Of a stretch of 64,000 nt of DNA, positions 12,051 to 22,514 are shown piece after piece. Both the position numbers and the translations under genes were made by a program. Within the stretch, counting starts at the first letter, position 1. Every line of letters begins with the position of its first letter. Source of the stretch: Terebella lapidaria (Eukaryota > Annelida > Polychaeta > Terebellida > Terebellidae); contig OX424564.1 of the NCBI GenBank assembly GCA_949152475.1, forward strand, positions 3,658,001-3,722,000, given 5' to 3'. Below the pieces are notes generated by a model. It made no database searches and had not been told where the DNA came from. It saw only the letters and a program-made list of their open reading frames with translations.

Positions 12051-12832
12051 ATTTAATGCATTGCTACTTCATGTTATAAGTGTGTGTGTTAAATCGCAAC
12101 AGCCATTAAAACAGCCAATAAGCATAGTGTACTCCAGAATGACATTTGAGACAATTTAATCAGGTTAAACATGTTATCATGTCCAAACTATTAGGTTCAT
12201 TTCATGGAATTATTGCTATTGTAGATTAACCAATAAACCAATATGCGGTTATATTATGCTAGGACTATTTCATTTACGTCAAGAGCCCACTGCACAAATA
12301 CATTAATAAATTGGACTTACACTGTTGTTGACGGAGTGCTCTCAAATGTATTTGCTCGATATGCAAAATGCTCGATATGTATACTCCCATAGCACTTAGT
12401 AGGCGAAGAACAATTTGTCTACCATGGAGATTACTGCGCGGCCAGTGGGAGGATTTCAGAGGGGAGCGATATTTTTCACTGATCCTGACTGATGAAGTTT
12501 TGAATCGTTCATTATTGTCCTAAAAACAACAATGCGTTGCAAACTATCCAGTACTATCCACACTACAGTAGGCGAAGACAGGTACAATAAAAAAAATACT
12601 TTATTATTTAATATGATTCATTTCATGGAAACTTCTTTAAAGTCATAGTAGCAAGGTCCATTATATGGTTTCATTCTTGTCCAGATAAAGACATTGTGAA
12701 CATTTGGTGATACAAAACGTGTTCGCGTTAATTGGTAACTAATAACTGCGACATGTGATTGAGTATATTGAGCCAGTATTACAATCGCCTTCTCATGCCG
12801 ATGAAAAAAACTAGCTTCGGCTGTTTCCGTGA

Positions 12833-13180
12833 TCGTGACGTCAGTTGAGGCAAAATGTGCTTTGATGGCTCGCCAAAAAAGTAAAATACGTAATTTGGGC
12901 GGTCTACTCAAAGATGGAAAATCTCTTTAAAATGCATGTGATTCAACAGAAAACACGCTGAAACCAGCAAATACTGGACATTTTGCAGTTCAACAAAACT
13001 CCGTTCTGGGTGAATAAATAGTACTGATTCTAAATATCATGACTAGAAATGCCGTATTCCCCGACATCTCACCCGTTCACTTGAATTGTCAAACATACAC
13101 CAGGGGAATGAATATGCCACATGCAGTTTATCTTGCTGGCTACGCGTACTTTCAATTCTGCCTCAACTGACGTCACCAAC
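12833..13180. repeat. Inverted repeat with CRE-like arms
   Basis: GTGACGTCAGTTGAGGCA near 12834-12851 recurs as its exact reverse complement near 13160-13177. The ~310 bp between include a 97-residue minus-strand frame (12618-12911) that I do not recognise. Each arm contains TGACGTCA. This may be a fold-back element remnant. Confidence 0.55.
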
Positions 13181-13614
13181 CACGTGACCCACACTAGAAT
13201 CTGGATCAAAATCTTCGGCAATTTACGGAAGGAGTGCCTATTTGATCCAATATCTCGAAACCAATTGATTGTATTTGTAAAATTCGTTCGAATTCATTGA
13301 AAACTATTCATAATAGACTAAATGGAAAGCCTTTCATCAGCATGCTACTAGGTCTTTAATGAAAATTCATACGTCTCCACAAATAAATGCAGATTTTTTT
13401 TGTTTTAAATTGCGTGTCGAACTGATCAATAGTTGCATGCACGGCTGTTGGAGAGTGAAAAATCTTCAGTGAGAGCACATTAGTCTGAGTTGACATTTGA
13501 AAATATTATTCTTTAATAGTTTCGAATAGAACAGCTCTATCGCTGCACATGACACATACATGAAAAAAAAATGCACAGTTGCTTTTATTTGTTTATGTGA
13601 AGTATATTGTTAAA

Positions 13615-13800
13615 GAGATCACTCTTTCCGGAACACCTGATTTCACCTCCTAATGGCCATTTTGGGGGTTCATGAGTTTCCCTGTCATTTTTGTTTTCTC
13701 TCACTTCGTATGCCTGATATGACTTTCTGTCCCCGGACTGTGAGATTGGATAAAGGACCCTGTTTTGTTCGCTCAGAACACTTAATACTGGGTAATGATT
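13615..13800 (+). mobile_element. 3'-tail fragment of an RT-bearing retroelement
   Basis: The sequence matches the tail seen whole at 29115-29395: 'tcactctttccggaacacct', 'gatttcacctcctaatggcc', 'gggggttcatgagtttccct', 'ctcacttcgtatgcctgata', 'ctttctgtccccggactgtg'. Only the 3' part is present, as expected for 5'-truncated insertion. Confidence 0.8.
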
Positions 13801-13849
13801 CTACGTTTACTAAATAGTGACTACACCCATAAATATTCATTTTATTTTT

Positions 13850-14090
13850 TTTGTGCTGCAAATTTCGACTATATTTCGAAATTCATGTCTCTGTTTATGT
13901 TAGCACAGATATAAACAATTCGTTCTCATCACGCATTTTGTCGCTATTTTTTTGGAGGACGTAGCTGTTTCATGTCATCAAATAAATCCTAGCCAATCGA
14001 TGTATCACGAGTATCGCAAACATACTAACCACTTTATCTTTTAAATTGGAGCTGTCCATAGCATTACTCCTAGAATGCTCCTCAATAGAG
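13850..14090. repeat. Direct repeat flanking the 14.1-16.6 kb block, left copy
   Basis: Matches 16670-16830: 'gactatatttcgaaattcat'/'gactatacttagaaatccat', 'tttgtttatgttagcacaga'/'tttgtttatgttagcgcaga', and 'ggagctgtccatagcattac'/'ggagctccccatggctttat'. Confidence 0.7.
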
Positions 14091-14099
14091 CTTGGACAT

Positions 14100-14571
14100 T
14101 GGCACATTCAAATGGGAAGTCATATAGGGTGACTTCAGTGATGACGGTGAATTTGACAATATTGGTGAAATTGAAAAGTCAAAACAGCCATTTTTTGTCG
14201 AAAAACGAACATTTTTTATCTTCATTTTCCCAAATTTTTAATAGTGAGTTTTTTTTACCTCTGTGGCATATACGAGTTTCATTGATCTTGAATCGTCAGG
14301 CCGTGTGTGGTTATTATTTTGAATTTCTAGGACGGGTAAGTGAAAATTTTGTTGCCGTCTGAAATAAAGTATTCTTGTGTTTGGAGACATTTCCAGACAC
14401 AAAAATCTGCCTTTGTCTTCCTCACTTTCTCCTTCGTTTTAGGAGCTGTATGCATCATCACACTGATAATGCTTCAAGGAAGCTCATGTTTTGGTATATT
14501 CAAATGGGATGTCACGTGTGGCGATCTGAGTTGTGACCTCAAACATGAACATCAACGAAGAGGTCTTAAAA
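14100..14571. other. Degenerate element-like sequence
   Basis: Phrases such as 'cattttttgtcgaaaaacga' and 'ggcatatacgagtttcattg' resemble the flanking modules of the elements at 16.2 and 24.5 kb. Two overlapping frames of 95 and 126 residues lie here but match nothing I know. Confidence 0.4.
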
Positions 14572-16448
14572 AATTAGGCCAAGGGCCAAAGATAGGTTAC
14601 CAGACAATATATGGTTATATTTTAGATATCAGGTCACTGGGTAAATCCAAGGTCAAGAGAATATTCAGCATATATAATATAAAGCATATATCATGTCCAC
14701 AGTTGATTGATAAGCTGTAAATTCAATAATCAGAGAGATGTTAGCAATTTTGTGCTGTGGCCTTGAAAATGAAGGCAAAGGTCAAATGCAAGGTCATCAG
14801 AATACACTTCCTATATGTTCTTGATTGATTCCCACACTATGAAGTCAATAAGTGAGATATTAGCCATTTAGTGCTGTCATCTTGAAAATCAGGTCAAAGG
14901 AAACTTGAAAATAAGGTCATTGGTCAAGTCGAGGTCACGAGAAAATTCCGCATATATCATTTGGAGTTTGCCCACAATTGATTCCTAAGCTGTAAAGTTG
15001 ATAATAAGTGAGATATTAGCAATTTCTGATCTGACCTTGAAAATGAGGTCAAAAATCAAGTTCAAGGTCTTGAGATATTCAGCATATAACATTTCCTGTT
15101 CGCAGTTGATTCCTAAGCTGTAAAGTCAATAACAAGCGATGAAATAAATAGATGAGCAAGATATTAGCCATTTTGTCCTTTGACTTTGGAAATGAGGTCA
15201 AATGTCGATATCTAGGACATAGCAATATTCAGCATATAACATTTTCTATATTTCACAATTGATTCCTAAGCTGTAAAATCGATAGTAACGGAGATATTAG
15301 TCATTTTGTCCTGTGCCCTGAAATTTAGATCAAAGGTCAAATTGAAGGTCATGAATATAATCTGTGTATATAATTCCCTATATGTTCATAAATGATTCCT
15401 AAGCTGTAAAGTCGATTAGAAGCGAGATATTAGCCATTTTGTCCCGTGACCTTGAAAATTAGGTCGAAGGTCAAATTCAAGGTCATGACAATATTCAGAA
15501 TATAACATTTCCTATATATTCACAGTTGATTCCTAAGCTGTAACGTCGATAATAATCGAGATATTAGCCATTTTGTGCTCTTGACCTTGAAAATGAGGTC
15601 AAAGGTCAAATTCAAGATCACGAGAATATTCAGCATATATCATTTCCTACATGTCCACAATTGATCCCTAAGCTGTAAAATCGAGAACAAGTGAAATATT
15701 AGCCATTTTGTCCTGTGACCTTGAAAATGAGGTCAAACGTCAAATTAAATGCTATGACAATAATCTGCATATATTATTTCCTATATGTTCATAATTGATT
15801 CCTAAGCTGTAAAGTAGATAAAAAGCGAGATATTAGCCATTTTGTCCTGTGACCTTGAAAATGAGGTCAAAGGTCAAATTCAAGGTCATCAGAATATTCG
15901 GCATATCATTTCCTATATGTCCACAATCGATTCCTAAGCTATAAAGTTGATAATAAGCGAGATATTAGCCATTTTGTTCTCTGACCTTGAGACTGAGGTC
16001 AGAGGTCAAATTCAAGGTCACGAGAATATTCAGCATAAATCATTTCCTATATGTACACAATTGACTCCTAGTCTCTAATCTCATGATTAAGTGAGATATT
16101 AGGCATAGTGTGTCCCATTATAAAGCATAGGAGAATTTAACATCGGAAAGTCCCATTTGGGTCGAGTTTGGGCCAAAATGGCCCACTTCGAGCGATTCAA
16201 GCGCAACAAAACTTATACACATCACAGAAGTACACAGAAGAGGAGTGTTATGTATCAAAAAGAAAAAAGTTACTGAACAGATTTTGAGAAAATGGCCGCC
16301 GAAGTCCTTTCCTTGAAATATTTTTAGATATTTTTGTGCAAAATTTCAGGAAGATTCGACCGTAAACTTTAGAGATAAAAATGTGAATGGACGACGGATG
16401 CAACGCCACGGCAATCGGTTATCGTACAAAAGGTCCGGTAACCTAAAA
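14572..16448 (-). mobile_element. Non-autonomous DNA element with ~133-bp internal repeats (copy 2)
   Basis: The + strand start 'aaattaggccaagggcc...ggttaccagaca' and the end 'ttatcgtacaaaaggtccgg...taacc' mirror copy 1. About ten tandem units of ~133 bp run from 14750 to 16080. Each has 'tgaccttgaaaatgaggtca', 'aaaggtcaaattcaaggtca', 'gaatattcagcatatatcat', 'ttgattcctaagctgtaaag' and 'gcgagatattagccattttg'. No transposase is present. The cleanest unit (15849-15890) holds TGACCTTGA, a perfect DR1 and TCAAGGTCA. Confidence 0.85.
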
Positions 16449-16669
16449 ATGCAATTTCTGCAATCTGATGCATATATAGCGTAACTGAGGGGGGTGATAC
16501 GATACCCGAGATACTACTGCCGTTTATGTCATTTACTAATATTAGTAGCGTTTGATGCTTCTCAGGTTCTTCCGCCGATATTTACCCCAATTTTGACACG
16601 GTGATCTCATGCATCGTCATGTTCAAAAACTTCCGGACATTGTATTTCAATAATCTCTACACGGATATT

Positions 16670-16830
16670 TGGACAAATACTGACTATACTTAGAAATCCA
16701 TGTCTTTGTTTATGTTAGCGCAGATGTAAACAATTCATTCTCATCATTTTGTCGCTGTTTTGTCGAAAACATATTACATGCTGTTTACTTTATAGTGGAG
16801 CTCCCCATGGCTTTATTCCTAGTATGCATC
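16670..16830. repeat. Direct repeat flanking the 14.1-16.6 kb block, right copy
   Basis: Second copy of 13850-14090. Its match ends where the reversed retroelement tail begins, so the tail inserted after the duplication. Confidence 0.7.
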
Positions 16831-16985
16831 ATAGACGTGGAATCAATACCCAGTATCAAGTATTCCGAGCAAACAAAACAGGGTCCGTTATCCAATCTCA
16901 TAGTCCGGGGACAGAAAGTCATATCAGGCATACGAAGCGAGAGAAAACAAAAATGACAGGGAAACTCATGAACCCCCGTAAATTT
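16831..16985 (-). mobile_element. Inverted 3'-tail fragment of the same retroelement
   Basis: The reverse complement matches the tail at 27.7 kb: 'ggggttcatgagtttccctg', 'tttctctcgcttcgtatgcc', 'ggaccctgttttgtttgctc', 'ttgatactgggtattgattc'. Confidence 0.85.
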
Positions 16986-18614
16986 AGATAGCTTGAATAT
17001 TGGTACATTGAAATAGGAATTCATATTGGTGATTTGAGCGATCACCTTGAATTCGACTCTTAATGAACTTTGGTGACCTCAAATTTGACCTCTAATGGCA
17101 TTGAGAGGCAAAAACGATAATAATTTTGGACTCTGGGGCTTGACACGACATATTCCGGTAAGCCTCATAATAATAATAATAAATAATAATAATAATAATA
17201 TATCAAACTTTTATAGCGCTTAATTTCGTATAACGAATTCTAAGGCGCAACAGTCCTGATTAATAACCAATATCATAAAACGTGGTCAGAAATAGTTCGT
17301 GATCGAGATGACAACCGGCTGTGTTGGGAAGGTTAAGGGGGATAGGCATCCAGAAATAGATGCGTCTTAAGCTGATGCCTGAAACTAGACAGGGTTGGAG
17401 CAGAACGAATATCATTTGGTACGGAATTCCAAAGTGAGGGGCCGTCATAACTCAAACTGGTTTGAAATTGAACCTTTGATTCATTAATGGAAGGTTTATA
17501 AAGTGGGACATGGAGGAACAGTTTATCAGGATTGCCACGCTTCGTGTTCACTTTACATGTGTAGCGAGTTAGGTGATCGTTGAAATATGCAGGTAGTCCC
17601 GTATGCAATGATTTATAAATAATTGTTGCGGTCTTAAACTCTATTCTGTGCCTAATGGGCAACCAATGTAGTGACCTGAGAACAGGGGTAATATGAGAGA
17701 ACTAATATGAGGGCCAAAGTATTCTGAACACATTGTAACTTATTCAAATCCCGACTGGATAAAGACCTATACAGTGAATTACAATAATCAAGTCTACTAC
17801 TAACTAGTGCATTAGCCAATGTAATTGTATTGCTTTTCGAGAGATTACGCCTGATCCTTCTTAGGTCACGAAGACCCACAAAACATGATTTACAAACAGA
17901 AACAACCAGAATAAAAAACAACACCTAAATTGCGAGCTTTTTCCGTAGGACTGATTTCATTTCCAAGAACATCCATTGATAACAATCTGCCATCTTAGCC
18001 CTTTGAGACTTGGTACCAAACAGGATGAACTCAGTTTTATCTGGATTGAGCTTAAGCTTGTTTGCATTCATCCAGTTTTGGACATCTTTGAGACACTCAT
18101 GGAGCGTGACTAGATCGTTAGCACAATTTGTTTGTGAGAGTTGCATATAAAGCTGAGTATCATCAGTATAGAAATGATAGTTAACCGTATTATGTGCAGA
18201 GTTTATTTTATGTAGAGGTGTTGTGTACATGGAAAACAAAATGGGACCAAGAACTGATCCCTGTGGAACACCAAATTTTATATCTGCGGGCTCTGAAAGG
18301 CTGTCGCCAACCTTAACTGATTGGACCCTACCACACAAATAGGACGAGAACCACTCGCGTGCAGTCCCACCAAAGCCAAACCAAGATGATAGACATTCCA
18401 AGAGAACTGTATGGTCGATCGTGTCGAAAGCAGCCGAAAGATCAAGTAATACCAGAGCAGTCGGCATGCTTTTTGACAACGAAACGTGTATGTCATTCTT
18501 TATATTCAACAACGCAGTTTCTGTTGAGTAGCCGCTCTTGTAGGCAGACTGGAATGGATTACCCAAATTGCTTTTATCCAAGTGTTGTTTAATCTGGGAT
18601 GCAACCACTCGTTC

Positions 18615-19706
18615 GGGACACCCGAAAACGAGTTTCAAGTTCCAAGTTCCGAGTTCCAAGTTCCGAGTTCCAATTAAGTTCCAATTAAGTTCCAAGTTCC
18701 GCATTTAAAGTCACAAGAAAGTGCTGTTATCCTTTTTATATTTCTGCATCGGGTCTCTCCAACTCATTAAATCACTTTCTTGTGCCACCTTTCAACAGCT
18801 GTTCAATATCACAAAGTCGAAAATTAACCTTCCACGCTGACGCCTGGTACGCGCGGACCTCACAGTGCCACGCGGGCATGGTTTGAAATTTCGGATAGTT
18901 TGCGGATTTGGGTGTGTTTTTCGTTCGATTATATTAGTGCAAATGTATTTTTATATCATTTCTATATTTTACATTCACAAAATTAAATACAAATGATGGG
19001 AAAATTGAAAACAAAGGGGAATGAAAATAATACTTATTGCATTATGACAAAATAAATTCGGATCAATTTCTTTCATTGAATAATTGTTCAGGCATCACCA
19101 ACGAACTATGCTGTGGATGACTGAACAAATATTTAATACTAGTAGAAGAAGTTGATATTTGTCATTTATTCGAACGTGTAACATATAGTGGTGCTGCGCC
19201 TACAAACTGACGCCATGATCCCTCGTCTCTGCAACTTTTAGACTCAATGTTCAAAGTATTCCTGAAAAAGCGTGGCATTTGTAGAAATACCGTAAAACTT
19301 CTAAAAGACGCCGGGTTTCAAATAGACGCGGGGTTCTAATAGATGCCGGAGGTTCAGGTATACTGAAATTAATAGGCGCCGGGTTCTAATAGACGCCGGA
19401 TCTATGTACATTGTGTAACATAGCAACGTATAGATACTAATATCGACAACGTCAAGTTCAACGCGTCTAAACTGTCGTCCGATTTGTCATATCGTAACAC
19501 AGGCCTCGCCAATTCCGATAAACGCCGATTCCAGACAATGACTGAAATCAATAAACGCCGGGTTTAGAGTGTAACTGAAATCAATAGACGCCCGGGCGTT
19601 TATTAGAAGTTTTACGGTACTGACTGGACACCGACGACACCTTTTTCTTAGAACTTTAAACGCGGAACTTGGAACTTGGAACTTGGAACTCGTTTTCGGG
19701 TGTCCC
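18615..19706. mobile_element. 1,092-bp terminal-inverted-repeat element inside the LINE
   Basis: Both ends read GGGACACCCGAAAACGAGTT (the right one as reverse complement), followed by CAAGTTCC repeats. The 9-bp CACTCGTTC flanks both sides (18606-18614 and 19707-19715). Removing the element plus one flank restores the LINE frame as KLVERVVASQIKQHL. No transposase frame is present. A 9-bp target duplication with long inverted repeats fits a Mutator-like non-autonomous element; that class is inference. Confidence 0.92.
19288..19619. mobile_element. Inner inverted-repeat element with 'agacgccggg' repeats
   Basis: TACCGTAAAACTTCTAA (19288-19304) recurs as its exact reverse complement at 19603-19619. 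The interior repeats 'taatagacgccgggttc'-like words in both orientations. It lies wholly within the 1,092-bp element, giving a third nesting level. Confidence 0.75.
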
Positions 19707-20734
19707 CACTCGTTCAACCAATTTGGAGATGAAACATAGACCCGATACTGGGCGGTAGTTTTTCATCTCTTCCTTGGATAACGAGGGATTTTTAAGCAAT
19801 GGAGTAATTACAGCCTGTTTAATCTACTAGGCACTAAACCTTCCATCATGGAGCAGTTAACCAATTTAGTGATAGATGGTACCAAAATGTCAACAAAATC
19901 TTCAACCAGGAAAGTGGGCCAAGGGTCGAGAATACATGATTTAGTAGGAGAATCAAGAATGACTTTCCGAATAAGCTGTTCAGATGCAGGCTCGAAGTGA
20001 TTGAACTCAACAGGTGATATCGCTGGTGAAGTGGTCTGTTTAGGCTGCTTTGTGAAATTGTTTCGTATACGTGTGATTTTGTCTGTGAAGAAAGAACCAA
20101 ACGTATTGGCAAGGAGCGTGTCATCTTTGCATCCGGGCAAAGCAGTCTGATGTTTCCTGTGCAAAATATTGTTCATTTCTTTCCATAGTTTTTTTGGATC
20201 ATCAGAATTGTTGTTAATAATATTAGTGTAATGATCTCGTTTTGAATTGTTTATGATTGAGTTGCATTTACTGATCTGTCGTCGTAGTTTCGATCTATTC
20301 AGCACAGATGGGACTTTTCTCCAAGTTCTTTCAAGCTGTCTACGTAACCGTTTGGCCTCACGATATTCCGGAGTTATCCAAACTGGAGTCGGTTTGTCCA
20401 CACATTTCGTTTTTAGTGGTGCATGAGCATCAATTACAGAGGAAAGGCTGTTCATATATTGGTCGTAAAGTTCGGTAACGTTGTCAGAAGGCGAACAACG
20501 AAGGCAGTATTTTGCAGATCTTGTTTTAGTTTTTCGTGATTTATAGCCATTGGGCTATTTTTTTCTTGTCCCATTCATTTTCCCCAACATTCGTGATCAA
20601 CCTTTAATTGGAGGTGATGGAATGAATACCCACTTTCGAACATAGTTGATTTAATTACAAATTGTATATTTGCAAACTCATCACCAATTAACCTGACAAA
20701 ACACGACGAGAACCGTGTCTATAAAGACATTTAA

Positions 20735-21030
20735 TCATGCGACTATTTCCACTCTTTCTCCAGACGTTTTTTGTCTTCATTATAGCCGAACTCGATCTCA
20801 GAAAACAAAGCAGCTGCTGCATGTGGGCAAGCGGAAATGGAAAGCTGTATATCAAGATGTCAATCCATACCTTATATGGTCCACATTGGGCAGATTTAAC
20901 CTACTTGTGGGACGGATATGTTTAACGGGATGATGGACAGTCCAGGCGATGGATTAGATCAGATATCCATGCGGTCTTTGATGTTTGTATTGGGATGATT
21001 ACGGAGCAAACTGACCTCATTGGTTGTTGC
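20735..21030. repeat. Segmental duplicate of 30.08-30.36 kb
   Basis: Shared in order with the 30-kb copy: 'aaacaaagcagctgctgcat'/'aacaaagcagctgttgccat', 'gtgggcaagcgga', 'tgtatatcaagatg', 'tggtccacattg'/'tggtccacactg', 'gatggacagtccaggcgatg'/'ggtggacagtccaggtgatg', 'ggagcaaactgac'. The minus-strand frame PLAHM...ALLSET in the 30-kb copy is shifted by one base here. Identity unknown. Confidence 0.75.
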
Positions 21031-21521
21031 TGTATATAAATACAACTTATATCCATAAGTAAATTTATGTAATCATTGTCCATCATGTATTCAATTTTTG
21101 TGTATGTACGATCCTTGACGGTGATAAAATATATCTGGGGCGGTCACGTTTACCTGCGGTGCTATAACTTTTCAACTTCCGCCCAACGAGAACAAAGGAA
21201 ATTATTATTCTAAGTTTTCCAACAAAAATTTTCAGTTTTTGTGTTCCACTGTGACATTTTTATGTTAGTGCTTCTCCTGACTTTGCGCGTTAACTTTTAG
21301 GAACGCAATTCGACTAAACTTTCATACTAAACGACGATTTAAAACACTGCAACAGGTGGAACTAGCGTGATCGCCAGGCTACGCTGTAGTGCCTGCGCTG
21401 TACAGCCCCGCCTGGGCTGGGCTTGGCTAGGCCTTCAGCCACACTGCTCCTATGTGGCGATGACGATGTACTGATATAGATCTATCGTGAAACTACCTTG
21501 ACTTAGTCCTAGATCTGATTC

Positions 21522-21741
21522 ATGGCGTCCAATGTTTTAATTTTCGGTCACAGTTTTGTTTCTCGTTTGGGACATTATCTGGAGGACAAACAACTTGCAA
21601 ACTGTGATTTGGATCCCAGCATTTATCATGTCCGTGCATGGGGTAGAGGGGGCCTGACTGCTTGTGTCAATGGGTATTCCTCCCTGAACGCTTTTCAGTT
21701 TGTCGATGTGGTGACTGCATCCTACCCCGACATAATCATAG
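21522..21741 (+). CDS. Single exon of an SGNH/GDSL-like hydrolase domain
   Basis: The exon starts at ATG 21522 and encodes MASNVLIFGHSFVSRL, then LDPSIYHVRAWGRGGLTACV, then YPDIII, and ends at the donor 'atcatag|gtacc' (phase 1). The pattern VLxFGHSFVxRL, V-x-GxGG and PDIII corresponds to blocks I and II of SGNH-fold proteins, with Ser of GHS in the nucleophile position and GH replacing GD. Invertebrate genomes hold many such genes. The expected next exon, with a GTND-like block, was not found downstream, where a minisatellite and a 3.5-kb transposon follow. A GC-rich stretch (21380-21440) upstream may be a 5' region. It could be a gene fragment; no catalytic His block is visible. Confidence 0.55.
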
Positions 21742-21954
21742 GTACCCCTTTCCTATTTTGACCACAAACATACTGGTCATATTTGGTCTTACTTCCTGTT
21801 TATATTACACATGTCTGGTCTTCATTGTGTTAAAATTCACCCCTGAGACAAATTTCTGATTGTATCCCAATTTTCATTGTTAGCAATGTGTCATTTATAC
21901 TATAGCACTATTTGCCAGTGGGTACGATCAGTATGTGTCAATTGGGAACCCAGG

Positions 21955-22505
21955 TGTTCACTTGTGACTATGGTGTCATGTTATACTGTACTACGCGATG
22001 TTCAATCATGGTGTCAGTTAGGACTCTTGTCAATTATTGCACATGAATGCTCGCAATTACAGATATGGATTTGTGACTATGGTGTCACATTCGTGACCAC
22101 GTATCTCAATTTGTGACTATGGTGTCCTATTTGTTATGTCCATTTGTGACTATGGTGTCAATTGATGACTATGGTGTTCATTTGTGACTATGGTGTCAAT
22201 TTATGACTATGGTGTTCATGTGACTAGGATGTCAATTTATGACTATTGTATCAATTTATGACTCTGGTGTCCATTTGTGACTATGGTGTCAATTTGTGAC
22301 TATGGTGTCCATTTGTGACTTTGGTATCAATTTGTGATTATGGTGTTCATTCTTGACTATGGTTTCGATTTATGACAATGGTGTCCATTTGTGACTATGG
22401 TGTCAATTTGTGACTATGGTGTCAATTTATGGCAATGGTGTCCATTTGTGACTATGGTGTTCATTTGTGACTATGGTGTCAATTTATGACAATGGTTTCC
22501 ATTTG
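21955..22505. repeat. 19-bp minisatellite
   Basis: Tandem units of 'tttgtgactatggtgtcaa', degenerate from about 21955 and dense from 22065 to 22505, with tttgtgac/tttatgac and gtcaa/gtcca variants. There are no unique spacers, so this is not a CRISPR-type array. Confidence 0.93.
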
Positions 22506-22514
22506 TGTCGTTAT

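Larger units (their letters stand above)
17166..20560 (-). mobile_element. CR1/L2-like non-LTR retrotransposon, 5'-truncated and interrupted
   Basis: Minus-strand frames give, in order: the linker between endonuclease and RT (20515-19808; DAHAPLKTK, VWITPEYREAKR, DPKKLWKEMN), then the RT (19716-18615 joined, 18614-17925) with LVLLDLSAAFDTIDH, FGVPQGSVLGP and the catalytic motif as YTDD rather than YADD, and LNPDKTEFILFG. The C-terminal region follows (17924-17333; CKSCFVGLRDLRRIRR, SSRLDYCNSL, LHWLPIRHRIEFKT, LWNSVPNDIRSA). Frames shift near 17925 and 17705, so it is inactive. The 3' end has 'aagcgctataaaag' and an ATT-rich tail at 17166-17200. The 5' part with the endonuclease is missing. 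A 1,092-bp element splits the RT. Confidence 0.93.

Noticed and set aside
22065..22505. CRISPR-like array
   Set aside because: Units are directly tandem at 19 bp with no unique spacers, and the DNA is eukaryotic.
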